Source: Streptomyces lomondensis (GTDB lineage: Bacteria > Actinomycetota > Actinomycetes > Streptomycetales > Streptomycetaceae). Taken from it: 64,000 nucleotides of DNA. Position 1 is the stretch's first letter, and each line of letters opens with the position of its first letter. Below are positions 1 to 8,007 of the stretch, piece after piece. The stretch is from positions 124,001 to 188,000 of the forward strand of contig NZ_BMWC01000002.1 of assembly GCF_014651035.1 (NCBI RefSeq). The letters are read 5' to 3'. The notes beneath the pieces are model-generated. The model saw nothing but the letters and a program-made list of their open reading frames with translations. It made no database searches and was not told the origin of the DNA. A program made the position numbers and the translations under genes.

Positions 1-1
1 C

Positions 2-1780
2 GGCCGTACGGGCCGCGCGGGCGCCAAGGGCATCGCGATCACGCTCGTCGACTGGGACGACATCCCGCGCTGGCAGCTGATCAACAAGGCGCTGGACCTG
101 GGCTTCAACGACCCGCCGGAGACGTACTCCACGTCCCCGCACCTCTTCTCCGACCTCGGCATCCCCGAGGGCACCAAGGGCGTCCTGCCGCGCTCGGAGC
201 GCAAGCGCGCCGGGCTGGACGCGGAGGAGCTGGAGGACCTGGGCGAGCCGGGCGGCCGCGGGCCGCGCGGGCGTGGCGGCCGCAGTGGCCGCGGCGACCG
301 GGACGAGTCCCGTTCGGCCGACCGCGAGCGTACGCCGCGGCGCCGCCGCCGTACGCGCAACGGGGCACCGCTGGACGGGGCACCGCTGGACGGGGCGCCG
401 GAGACCGCCGGCACCACCGCGCCGGAGGCCACGGCCGCCGGCGGCACCGCCGAGGCGGAGGCCGTCACGGCTCCGCGCACCCCGCGTCGCCGTCGCCGCA
501 CGCGCGGCGGTGCCCCGGCCGAGTCGGCGCCGGCCACGGCCGTCGAGTCGGCCGCGTCCGCGCCGGCGGAGCACGCCGTCGCGACGGCGGAGGGCACGAG
601 CACGGATGCGCCCGAGGCGGCCAAGCCGCGCCGGCGCCGTACGCGCCGGTCGGAGACGCCGGTGGAGACGCAGGCGGTGGAGACCGAGGCCGCGCTGACG
701 CCGTCGGCCACGGAGCCCGCGACCACTGCCGATGCCCCGACCGCCGCGGAGGCAACGGTGACCGCGGAGCCCGAGGCTCCCGCCACCCAGCCGCGCCGCC
801 GTACCCGCAAGGCCGTGGCGGCATCGCCGGCCGAGTCGGCGCTCGACACGGCCGAGGGCATCACCGAGTCCGCCCCGGAGCCGACGGAGACGAAACCGCG
901 GCGCACGCGCAAGACGGCCGCGCAGGCCGAGGCCCCCGCCGCCCCGGTGGAGGCCACGGAGGCCGCGCCGCGCCGCACGCGCAAGACGGCCGCAGCGGCG
1001 GAGGACGCGGTCGACACCGCCGAGGCCGCCGAGGCCAAGCCCCGTCGGACGCGCAAGGCCACGGTCAAGGCCGAGGACGCCGTCGACACGGCGGAGGCCA
1101 CCGAGGCCGCGCCGCGCCGCCGTACCCGCAAGGCCGCCGCGACCGCCGTCACCACCGAGGCTCCCGAAGCCGCGGAGGCGAAGCCGCGCCGCACGCGCAA
1201 GGCCGCGGCCACGGCGGAGGACGCCGTCGACTCGGCCGAGGGCGCGGAGGCCAAGCCCAAGGCCCGCCGCACCCGCAAGGCCGCCGAGCCCGAGGCCGTC
1301 GCCGCCGGGATCCCGGCCCAGACGGCTCAGGAGCCGGAGGCCGCCGAGGCCGCGCCGCGGCGTGCCCGCAAGGCCACGGCCAAGGCCGAGGCGAGTGCCG
1401 ACACGGCCGAGGCCAAGCCGCGCCGGACGCGCAAGGCGGCTGCCGCCGCTCCGGACGGCGAGGCCGCCGAGGCCAAGCCCCGCCGGACGCGGAAGACCGC
1501 CGCAGCGGCCGAAGCCGCCGTCGACACGGCCGAGGGCGCGGAGGCCAAGCCGAAGGCCCGCCGCACCCGCAAGGCCGCCGAGCCCGTCGCTATCCCGGCG
1601 CAGGCCGGCCAGGAACCGGAGGCCGCCGAGACAGCTGAGGCCAAGCCGCGCCGAACGCGGAAGACCACGGCGTCCAAGACGGCCGCCGCCTCCGCCGAGG
1701 GCTCACAGGACGCGGCTGAGGCCCAGCCCCGCCGCCGCACCCGCAAGGCCACGGCCACTGCGGAGTCCGCGGAGAGCTGA
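2..1780 (+). CDS. DEAD-box RNA helicase, C-terminal part (5' end outside window)
   Basis: The first codons visible encode GRTGRAGAKG, which is motif VI of the helicase core (arginine finger), followed by a typical RecA-2 end (ITLVDWDD). The upstream Q, DEAD and SAT motifs lie before the window. DEAD-box helicases unwind short RNA duplexes in ribosome assembly and mRNA decay. After about residue 85 of the visible part the protein becomes a very long low-complexity tail rich in Ala, Glu, Pro and Arg. It carries 16 copies of a PRRTRKA-like basic motif separated by acidic/alanine spacers, the last 13 from about position 790 to 1770. Basic tails that tether RNA are common in this family, but this one is unusually long and regular. 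The stop is TGA at 1778-1780. By order of neighbours it matches mycobacterial deaD, which I infer rather than prove. Confidence 0.9.
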   Translation, partial: GRTGRAGAKGIAITLVDWDDIPRWQLINKALDLGFNDPPETYSTSPHLFSDLGIPEGTKGVLPRSERKRAGLDAEELEDLGEPGGRGPRGRGGRSGRGDRDESRSADRERTPRRRRRTRNGAPLDGAPLDGAPETAGTTAPEATAAGGTAEAEAVTAPRTPRRRRRTRGGAPAESAPATAVESAASAPAEHAVATAEGTSTDAPEAAKPRRRRTRRSETPVETQAVETEAALTPSATEPATTADAPTAAEATVTAEPEAPATQPRRRTRKAVAASPAESALDTAEGITESAPEPTETKPRRTRKTAAQAEAPAAPVEATEAAPRRTRKTAAAAEDAVDTAEAAEAKPRRTRKATVKAEDAVDTAEATEAAPRRRTRKAAATAVTTEAPEAAEAKPRRTRKAAATAEDAVDSAEGAEAKPKARRTRKAAEPEAVAAGIPAQTAQEPEAAEAAPRRARKATAKAEASADTAEAKPRRTRKAAAAAPDGEAAEAKPRRTRKTAAAAEAAVDTAEGAEAKPKARRTRKAAEPVAIPAQAGQEPEAAETAEAKPRRTRKTTASKTAAASAEGSQDAAEAQPRRRTRKATATAESAES

Positions 1781-1789
1781 CGCTCCACC

Positions 1790-1827
1790 CGACGGCCCGG
1801 TCCCACCCGCGTGGGGCCGGGCCGTCG
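1790..1827 (+). terminator. Terminator hairpin after the helicase
   Basis: Seventeen-base arms (1790-1806 and 1811-1827) pair with one G-U and enclose a 4-base loop, 9 bases after the helicase stop. There is no U-run, as usual in Streptomyces. It lies just upstream of the next gene's start at 1883. Confidence 0.75.
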
Positions 1828-1882
1828 GCGTTCCCGGGGCGACCGCCGACTCCCGGAACCCCCGACCCGCTACCCTCACCCC

Positions 1883-2755
1883 GTGACCAGGCACGCCACC
1901 TTCACCCCGCCCCCGGGCGCCCGCGCATACCACCTGCGCACCTCCCGCGGTGAGTTCGCCGTCGTCGACTCGTCGCCGGGGGCGGGCGCGGAGGTCAGGG
2001 GCGTCGCCCTGCTGCTGCCCGGATTCACCGGCAGCAAGGAGGACTTCAGCCTGCTGCACGAGCCGCTGGTAGCGCGTGGGTACCGGGTCGTCGCGGTGGA
2101 CGGCCGGGGGCAGCACGAGTCGGACGGGCCCCGGGACGACGAATCCGCCTACGCCCAGCGGGAACTGGCCCGGGACGTGCTCGCGCAGGCCGCGGCGCTC
2201 GGCGCTCCGGTGCACCTCGTCGGGCACTCGCTCGGGGGGCAGATCGCCCGGGCCGCCGTGCTGCTGGATCCCTCCCCGTTCCTCTCCCTCACCCTGATCT
2301 CGTCCGGCCCGGGGGAGATCTCCGTCTCGCAGCAGCAGCGCGTGAAGCTGCTGCGGGACGCGCTCGCCGTGCTGTCGATGGCGGAGGTGTGGGAGGCCAT
2401 CCAGGCCATGGGACCGCCGGAGGAGGTCGGCGGACCCGCCCGCGGCATCGGCGACCAGGAGCAGTTGCGCCGCCGCTGGCTGGGCAACAGCCGCGCCCAG
2501 CTCCTCGCGACCGGACGCCAGTTGTGCACGGAGCCGGACCGCGTCGCCGAACTCGCCGCCGTACTCCTGCCGTTGCACGTCCTGTCGGGCGCGCACGACG
2601 ACACCTGGCCGGTGGCGCTCCTCGACGACATGGCCGTACGGCTGTCCGCGCACCGCACGGTCGTCACGGGAGCCGAGCACTCCCCCAACGCCGACCGTCC
2701 CCTGCCGACAGCCCGGGCCCTCGCCGACTTCTGGGACAGCGTCAGGAAGGGCTAG
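1883..2755 (+). CDS. Alpha/beta-fold hydrolase
   Basis: A 290-residue alpha/beta hydrolase of the lipase/esterase type. Visible features are the oxyanion strand LLLPGFTGSKEDF, the nucleophile elbow GHSLGGQ, an acid candidate in SGAHDDTWPV and a C-terminal catalytic histidine in TGAEHSPNADRP. I chose the GTG at 1883 because upstream codons in this frame run through the terminator stem of the helicase and look non-coding. There is no signal peptide, so it is probably cytoplasmic. The substrate cannot be told from sequence. Its stop codon overlaps the stop of the convergent NYN gene: the CTAG at 2752-2755 serves both strands, so no terminator fits between them. Confidence 0.85.
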   Translation: MTRHATFTPPPGARAYHLRTSRGEFAVVDSSPGAGAEVRGVALLLPGFTGSKEDFSLLHEPLVARGYRVVAVDGRGQHESDGPRDDESAYAQRELARDVLAQAAALGAPVHLVGHSLGGQIARAAVLLDPSPFLSLTLISSGPGEISVSQQQRVKLLRDALAVLSMAEVWEAIQAMGPPEEVGGPARGIGDQEQLRRRWLGNSRAQLLATGRQLCTEPDRVAELAAVLLPLHVLSGAHDDTWPVALLDDMAVRLSAHRTVVTGAEHSPNADRPLPTARALADFWDSVRKG

Positions 2756-3654
2756 TACAGCGTCCGCAGGTGCTCCCAGAAGCCGTCGCGCAGCGCACGC
2801 CGCAGGTCGGCGTGGCCCCGGAGGGAGTACTGGAGCAGGTTCTCCGCCTCCACCAGCAGGTCCTGGTCCACCGAGCCGGGCAGGTAGGGGTGGCCGGGCA
2901 GCAGCTCGACGAGCGTGTCCCGGCCGCGGGCCGCGAGCCATTTCGCCGCGATCTGCGCGCCCACGAACCGCACGTCCTCACGGGCGGGCCGGCCCGCCGC
3001 GCTCTCGTAGGCGGGGGCCGTGCGGCGGGAGACGTACGGCTTGAAGAAGTCGAGGTCGAAGGTGCGCTGGCTGTCGACCTCCCACAGGAGGGGCTCCGCC
3101 TGGTTGCGGCCCTCCGGCGCCTCGATGCCCCAGAGGTGGACCCGGGCGCCGTAACCCTGGGCGGCCTCCACCGCCGACACCAGGTCCTCGTCGCCGCCGA
3201 GCAGGGCCGCGTCGCTGATGGCGCGGTGGCGGGCGAGGGACTCCAGGTCGGAACGGATGAGGGAGTCGACGCCCTTCTGCTGGTTGTTGGCGTTGAGGTT
3301 GCCCAGCCGCACCTTCACGTCCGGCAGCTCCGCGATGGTCTGCTGCTCCGCCGTGTGGATGCGGCGGCGGGCGCCGTCGTACCAGTAGACCCGCAGCAGC
3401 CTGCTGTCCGCGAAGATCGTGCGCGCCCGGTCGATGAGGGCGTCGATCAGGCCCTCGGCGTCCAGGTCGAACGCGCGGCGGTCCTCCGTACCGGCGACGA
3501 GGCGTCCCGCGGCCGCGTACAGGTACCCGGCATCGACGAAGATCGCGTGGGTGGAGGGCGTCTTCGCCACCTCGGCGAGCATGCGCTGGAGCAGCTCGTT
3601 GGTGCGGTCGATGCGGGCACTGAGGGCCGCGAGGTCGTCGTTCATCGCCTCCAT
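2752..3654 (-). CDS. NYN-domain (PIN-like) nuclease family protein
   Basis: About 300 residues. The N-terminal two thirds carry the NYN/LabA-type PIN-like fold: FVDAGYL with an early acidic residue (about D41), VYWYDGA, GNLNANNQQKGVDSLIRSDL, and LLGGDEDLVSAVEAAQGYGARVH split over two strands. These acidic positions form the metal-binding site expected of a ribonuclease. A C-terminal helical region (residues about 205-300) resembles the OST-HTH-like tail seen in some NYN proteins, but I cannot confirm that. Starts at 3654 (ATG), 3645 (ATG) and 3669 (GTG) are all possible, with no clear Shine-Dalgarno for any. It is divergent from the 50-residue gene at 3874. Confidence 0.8.
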   Translation of the reverse strand: MEAMNDDLAALSARIDRTNELLQRMLAEVAKTPSTHAIFVDAGYLYAAAGRLVAGTEDRRAFDLDAEGLIDALIDRARTIFADSRLLRVYWYDGARRRIHTAEQQTIAELPDVKVRLGNLNANNQQKGVDSLIRSDLESLARHRAISDAALLGGDEDLVSAVEAAQGYGARVHLWGIEAPEGRNQAEPLLWEVDSQRTFDLDFFKPYVSRRTAPAYESAAGRPAREDVRFVGAQIAAKWLAARGRDTLVELLPGHPYLPGSVDQDLLVEAENLLQYSLRGHADLRRALRDGFWEHLRTLY

Positions 3655-3669
3655 TGTCCTGGCGGTCAC

Positions 3670-3873
3670 GCTGCGAACACAACTGGTCCCGGTCGGTCCC
3701 GTTACGACAGTCTTACGGCTCGGTAATTAGCCGTTCGAAAAATTTCCTTAGCGTAGGGAATGTTTGAGGCATGCATCCCTGTTGACTCATATGGCACACC
3801 GCGCACCGCAGCCTGGTGGGCCGACCACCAAGTAGTTCTCCTCAGGAGGATGACCAGACGAAGGGAGAAGCCC
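3670..3873. promoter_or_regulatory. Divergent promoter region, locally AT-rich
   Basis: About 200 bases between two divergent genes. Positions 3715-3790 are clearly richer in A/T than the surroundings. A possible + strand -10 (TAGCGT, 3749-3754) is visible with only a weak -35 (TTAGCC) 16 bases upstream. An AGGAGG at 3844-3849 directly touches an ATG at 3850 and is too close to serve it. Confidence 0.35.
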
Positions 3874-4026
3874 TTGCGCTTCGAAATCATGCGACTCGAC
3901 GATGTCGACGGCACGCCTGTGGACACGACCGTCGTGGACGCCGCCTCCGTCAACCGCATCGTTCAGCAGGCCGCCGCCATCGGGCAGCGCCTGTGGATCC
4001 GCCCGGCCGAGACCACGGCCTCATAA
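3874..4026 (+). CDS. 50-residue conserved small protein, TTG start
   Basis: A small acidic/neutral protein beginning MRFEIMRLDDVDG and ending IRPAETTAS. I chose the TTG at 3874 because AAGGGAGAAG lies just upstream at good distance. The ATG at 3850 has its only Shine-Dalgarno (AGGAGG) directly abutting it and would add a lysine/arginine-rich stretch unlike the rest. I recall near-identical small proteins in other Streptomyces, with no known function. It has no signal peptide, membrane segment or cysteines. A strong terminator follows 25 bases later, so it is probably transcribed alone. Confidence 0.7.
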   Translation: MRFEIMRLDDVDGTPVDTTVVDAASVNRIVQQAAAIGQRLWIRPAETTAS

Positions 4027-4050
4027 CGCGCGGCTCTCCCACACACACCT

Positions 4051-4088
4051 CGGAGCCCCCGCCCGGCATCGGCCGTGCGGGGGCTCCG
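4051..4088 (+). terminator. Terminator hairpin after the small protein gene
   Basis: Perfect 12-base arms (4051-4062 and 4077-4088) with a 14-base loop. It isolates the small gene from the protease-hydrolase gene starting at 4165. Confidence 0.75.
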
Positions 4089-4164
4089 CTGTTGCGGACC
4101 GGCCTGGTCGGGGGCGTACTGGCGGAAGAGGCGCAGTCGGAGCGAGAACGGGACGGTGGACCGC

Positions 4165-6282
4165 ATGTCGGTGACGGGCCGGTCGAACGGGGAGTTGCAC
4201 GAGCAGGCCGCCGCCGAGGCCGCGCGGCGGTACGAGGAATCCACCGAGGAGCGCGAGCGGGTCGAGGGCCGGCTGGCGGCCGGCGTGCGGTTCCCGGACG
4301 ACCCGGAGGCGCTCGCGGTGCGCGCCGACCGGATCCTCGACCGGGGCGGGCTCTCGCCCTCGGCGGTGGTGGCGGACCTCCACGGCGAGGCGATGGACCT
4401 GCCCGACGCCAACGAACGCATCATCAACCTGTCCAACGAGCTTCAGGCCTGGAGCTTCCTGCCCCGCGGGGTCAGGGCCGGGGCCACGGTCGCCCGGATC
4501 ACCCTGCGCCGCGACGGCCGCGAGCTGCCGCACGGCACCGGCTTCCTGGTGTCGCCGCGGCTGATGATGACCAACCACCACGTCCTGCCCGACGAGGGTT
4601 TCGCGCGCCACTGCTTCGCGGAGTTCAACGCCCAGATCACGGCCGACAACCTCCCCGACACCGTCGTCCGGGTGGAGCTGGACCCCGGGTCCTTCTTCGC
4701 CGCGGACAGACGGCTCGACTTCGCCCTCGTGGCGGTCGCGCCCGTCCTGGACGGCCGTCCGCCGGGCGAGATCTTCGGCTGGAACCGGCTGAGCGTCCAG
4801 CTCGGCAAGCTGGTGCTGGGCGAGAAGGTGAACATCATCGGCCACCCGCAGGGGCGTTTGAAGGAGATCGCCCTGCGCGACAACGCGGTGCTGGTGCGGC
4901 TCGACGACTTCGTCCACTACACGACCGACACGGAACCCGGGAACTCGGGCTCCCCCGTCTTCAACGACCAGTGGGAGGTCGTGGCCCTGCACCACAGCGG
5001 CGTGCCGAAGAAGGACGCCCAGGGACGCGTCCTGCGCAAGGACGGCCGGCCCTGGAAGCGGGGCGACGGCGACGACGCGATCGACTGGGTCGCCAACGAG
5101 GGCGTCCGCATCAGCTCGGTCCTCAAGCACCTGGCCCGGCTGGACCTCGACCCCGGGCGGCGCGCCCTGCTGGCCGAGATGGGCCCGGACTCCGGCCTGG
5201 ACCAGAGCATGGGCACCGCGCCGGTGCTCCCCTCCCCGGCGGGCCCCGGAACACCACCGGAGCGGACGACACCACCGGAGCGGACGACGACAACGCTGCC
5301 CGGCGTCCCGGCCCCGCAGGGCCCTGTGACGGCCGCGAGCGAGTCCCGGACGGTCGGCCCCAAGGCCGGACTCCCGGCCCGCGGCACCGCCTTCGGCGGC
5401 CGGCGGCATCTGGTCTTCCTGCACGGCAGGGACCAGCAGAGCAAGGAGCCGGTCGACCTCCGCCGGAACTGGACGGCCGGCCTGAACCGCGGACTCACCC
5501 TCGCGGCGCTGCCCCCGCTCGACCCGGAGGACGTGTGGTTCCCGTTCTACGGCACGAGACTGCACGACCTCGTCGGCGGCAGGGAGAGCACGGCCGAGGC
5601 CATCGGCCTCGACCAGCTGAGCGCCGCCGTCGCCGCCGAGGCGTTCGCCGCGGAATCACCCTCGGGCTCCTACGAGCAGCTGCTCTACGAGGCGGCTGCC
5701 CGGGCCGGCATGCCGCAGGACGGCCCGGCGGCCACGGAGGGCTTCGGGGCGGGGCTGGTCGGGGCCCTGCACCGGCCGCTGAGCTGGCTCGCCGCCAGGT
5801 CCGACCTGGACGAGTGGACCATCGCCACGTTCCTGCGGGACGTCGACCTGTACCTCGGCGACGGTGCCGTGCGGCAGGCGGTGCTGGACAGCGTCCTGGA
5901 GACGATGCCCGCCGACGGCGAACTGGTGCTGGTCACGCACAGCCTGGGCACGGTCGTGGGCATGGACCTGCTGACCCGGCTCCCCGACGGGCTCGAACCC
6001 GTCCTGCTGGTGACAGCGGGCAGTCCGCTCGGGATGGACGGCGTCAACGGACGGCTCCTCGCCCACGGCCCGCACCGGCCGCCCCGGGTGCGGGACTGGG
6101 TCAACGTCTGGTGCCCCACCGACGCGGTGGCCATCGGCTGCCCGCTGTCGGACGAGCGGTGGGGGAAGCTCACCCAGCTGGCCGTCGCCAACGGCCGCGA
6201 CCGCGCGCACGACATCGACGAGTACCTCGCCCACCCGGGGGCGGCCGGCGAGATCGGCTCGGTCCTCACCGGCCGGGCCTGA
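4165..6282 (+). CDS. Trypsin-like serine protease fused to an alpha/beta hydrolase
   Basis: A 705-residue two-enzyme protein. Residues about 1-100 are a charged helical lead. Residues about 105-320 form a V8/trypsin-like peptidase: catalytic His139 in MTNHHVLPD, Asp185 in RRLDFALV and Ser261 in EPGNSGSPVF. A Pro/Thr linker follows (about 350-400). Residues about 410-705 form an alpha/beta hydrolase with an oxyanion strand LVFLHGRDQQ, nucleophile Ser593 in LVTHSLGTVVG, candidate acid Asp653 in CPTDAVAIG and His682 in RAHDIDEYL. Both triads look intact. There is no signal peptide, so both enzymes should act in the cytoplasm, which is unusual for a trypsin-like domain. Trypsin-like domains of this cytosolic type are known in actinobacterial conflict and signalling proteins with effector-associated domains. 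Whether this is one of them is inference. The start is ATG 4165; GTG 4156 is an alternative. Confidence 0.85.
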   Translation: MSVTGRSNGELHEQAAAEAARRYEESTEERERVEGRLAAGVRFPDDPEALAVRADRILDRGGLSPSAVVADLHGEAMDLPDANERIINLSNELQAWSFLPRGVRAGATVARITLRRDGRELPHGTGFLVSPRLMMTNHHVLPDEGFARHCFAEFNAQITADNLPDTVVRVELDPGSFFAADRRLDFALVAVAPVLDGRPPGEIFGWNRLSVQLGKLVLGEKVNIIGHPQGRLKEIALRDNAVLVRLDDFVHYTTDTEPGNSGSPVFNDQWEVVALHHSGVPKKDAQGRVLRKDGRPWKRGDGDDAIDWVANEGVRISSVLKHLARLDLDPGRRALLAEMGPDSGLDQSMGTAPVLPSPAGPGTPPERTTPPERTTTTLPGVPAPQGPVTAASESRTVGPKAGLPARGTAFGGRRHLVFLHGRDQQSKEPVDLRRNWTAGLNRGLTLAALPPLDPEDVWFPFYGTRLHDLVGGRESTAEAIGLDQLSAAVAAEAFAAESPSGSYEQLLYEAAARAGMPQDGPAATEGFGAGLVGALHRPLSWLAARSDLDEWTIATFLRDVDLYLGDGAVRQAVLDSVLETMPADGELVLVTHSLGTVVGMDLLTRLPDGLEPVLLVTAGSPLGMDGVNGRLLAHGPHRPPRVRDWVNVWCPTDAVAIGCPLSDERWGKLTQLAVANGRDRAHDIDEYLAHPGAAGEIGSVLTGRA

Positions 6283-6289
6283 CAGGCCC
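6275..6289. terminator. Small hairpin at a convergent gene junction
   Basis: A 6-base perfect stem with a 3-base loop (GGGCCT/AGGCCC) spans the stop codon of the protease-hydrolase gene, 2 bases from the end of the convergent marC-like gene. It is the only terminator-like structure in this 9-base junction and is weak. Confidence 0.35.
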
Positions 6290-6291
6290 GC

Positions 6292-6897
6292 TCAGCTCCC
6301 CTGGATCACCTGGGTGACGCCGTTGATGATCTGCTGCACGGCGATCGCGGAGAGCATCATGCCCGCGAGCCGTGTCACCAGCACCACGCCGCCGTCCTTG
6401 ATGATCCGGATGATCACCAGCGAGTAGCGCATCACCAGCCACAGCACGACGTGGATGGCGAGGATCGCCGTCCACACCGACACCTGCGTGGCGACGGTGT
6501 GGGCCTTCTGCACGGCGAGGATGACCGACACGATCGCACCGGGCCCCGCCAGCAGCGGCATGCCCAGCGGCACGAGAGCGACGTTGACGTCCTTGGTCTG
6601 CTTCGGCTCGTCGGTCTTCCCGGTGAGCAGGTCGAGCGCGATCAGCAGAAGCAGCAGCCCGCCCGCGATCATCAGCGCGGGCACGGAGACGTGCAGGTAG
6701 TTGAGGATCTGGTGCCCCAGGAGCCCGAACACGGTGATCACACCCCCGGCGACACAGACGGCCTGGAAGGCCATCCGCTTCTGCACCTTGCCGGGCCGGC
6801 CGGCGGTGAGCGCGAGGAAGATCGGGGTGATCCCCGGCGGATCCATGATGACGAAGAGGGTCAGGAACAGGGAGCCGAAAACGGCGAGGTCGAACAT
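6292..6897 (-). CDS. MarC family integral membrane protein
   Basis: A 201-residue polytopic membrane protein of the MarC (UPF0056) family with about six hydrophobic segments. It begins MFDLAVFGSLFLTLFVIMDP and has the family motif MDPPGITPIFLALT near residue 18, a conserved AGPGAIVSVIL segment in the middle and a C-terminal VQQIINGVTQVI helix. Length and spacing fit the family. The name comes from multiple antibiotic resistance, but resistance has not been supported for E. coli MarC and the transported substrate is unknown. It is transcribed convergently to the protease-hydrolase gene and sits just downstream of the PHP gene on the same strand. Confidence 0.88.
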   Translation of the reverse strand: MFDLAVFGSLFLTLFVIMDPPGITPIFLALTAGRPGKVQKRMAFQAVCVAGGVITVFGLLGHQILNYLHVSVPALMIAGGLLLLLIALDLLTGKTDEPKQTKDVNVALVPLGMPLLAGPGAIVSVILAVQKAHTVATQVSVWTAILAIHVVLWLVMRYSLVIIRIIKDGGVVLVTRLAGMMLSAIAVQQIINGVTQVIQGS

Positions 6898-6972
6898 GAG
6901 CGTGATGGCCTTGCGGGTATGAGTCGGCAGCGCTACCGCTGTGCCGATGAACGGACCTACGGGAGAGAAACC

Positions 6973-7833
6973 TCAGGCCGCTCCGCCGGCCCCCGGCACC
7001 GGAAACGCCCCGAAGGCCCGCCGCGTGATCTCCCCGTACACCTCGGGATCCGTCGTGTACTCCCCGAGCACGCACGTCTTCCGGCTGCCGTGGTAGTCCG
7101 AGGACCCGGTCACCAGAAGCCCCAGCTCCTTCGCCAGCCCCCGCAGCCGCGCCCGCGTATCCGCGTCGTGGTCCATGTGGTCGACCTCGATGCCGTCCAG
7201 CCCGGCCGCGGCCATCTCGGCGATCGCGGCCTCCGGCACCGTACGCCCCCGCTTGCTCGCCCCGGGATGCGCGAACACCGCGACCCCGCCCGCGCCCTTG
7301 ATCAGCCGGATGGCCTCGAAGGGGTCGGTCTCGTGCTTCTCCACGAAGGCCCGGCCGCCGTCGGCCAGCCAGTCCTGGGTGAAGGCGTCGCTCACGGTCG
7401 GCACCACACCCAGCTCGACGAGCGCGGTCGCCACGTGCGGACGCCCGACGGACCCGTCACCGGCGATCCGCAGCACCTGCTCCCAGGTCACCGGCACGCC
7501 CAGCTCGCGAAGCTTGGCGACCATGCCCTGGGCCCGGGGCACCCGGTCGTCCCGGACCAGCTCCCGCTCGGCGAGCAGCGCCGGCTCCTCGGCATCGAAC
7601 AGGTAGGCCAGCATGTGCATGCTGACGCCGTCGATCCGGCAGGACAGCTCGGCCCCGGTGACCAGCGTCAGCCGCTCGGGCAGCGCGGCGACCGCCTCGG
7701 CGTGTCCGCGGGTGGTGTCGTGATCGGTGAGCGCGACGACGTCCAGCCCGGCCGCGGCAGCCTTGCGCACCAGCTCGGCCGGGGTGTCCGTGCCGTCGGA
7801 AGCGGTGGAGTGGGTGTGCAGATCGATACGCAC
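6973..7833 (-). CDS. PHP-domain phosphoesterase
   Basis: A 286-residue PHP protein of the YciV/TrpH (RNase AM-like) type. Metal-binding motifs are in order: DLHTHSTASDG at the N-terminus, ALTDHDTTRGHAEA, GAELSC, VAVFAHPGA and GSSDYHG near the end. Family members hydrolyse 3',5'-bisphosphonucleotides or trim RNA 5' ends using three metals, so a housekeeping RNA/nucleotide role is likely. I set the start at GTG 7833 (MRIDLHTHS), where family proteins normally begin. Codons upstream to 7872 would add a valine-rich extension with no family support. Confidence 0.85.
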   Translation of the reverse strand: MRIDLHTHSTASDGTDTPAELVRKAAAAGLDVVALTDHDTTRGHAEAVAALPERLTLVTGAELSCRIDGVSMHMLAYLFDAEEPALLAERELVRDDRVPRAQGMVAKLRELGVPVTWEQVLRIAGDGSVGRPHVATALVELGVVPTVSDAFTQDWLADGGRAFVEKHETDPFEAIRLIKGAGGVAVFAHPGASKRGRTVPEAAIAEMAAAGLDGIEVDHMDHDADTRARLRGLAKELGLLVTGSSDYHGSRKTCVLGEYTTDPEVYGEITRRAFGAFPVPGAGGAA

Positions 7834-7932
7834 GACACGGACTCCAGACACGACACGAACAGGGCTGCTCAAGGATAACCGTACTTTTCAGGCCCCTGTC
7901 ACACCCGAACCCGAGAAACACCCCCTACATCA

Positions 7933-8001
7933 ACGCCCCCAAAGGGGCGCGGGGAACTGCGCGCCCAGCCACAGACAACCCGCAGCCGCCCCCGGCAAAC
8001 C
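7933..8001. repeat. Dispersed Streptomyces intergenic repeat, copy A
   Basis: This stretch contains the core GGGGCGCGGGGAACTGCGCG followed by a CCAGCCAC element and ACCCGCAGCCGCC. The same modules recur at 16500 (same orientation), 24449 (reverse) and, as a variant, 34017 (reverse). Here it lies at the 3' end of the DUF6758-like gene (minus strand) and upstream of the PHP gene. I know this core as a frequent intergenic element in Streptomyces genomes. Confidence 0.7.
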
Positions 8002-8007
8002 CCGCCC

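Noticed and set aside
790..1770. CRISPR-like or satellite repeat array
   Set aside because: The periodicity is protein-coding (PRRTRKA motifs in one long frame), with varied spacer lengths and codons, not direct DNA repeats with unique spacers.
1811..1882. An earlier start of the alpha/beta hydrolase at 1811
   Set aside because: That stretch is the right arm of the helicase terminator and encodes an Arg/Pro-rich sequence unlike the family.
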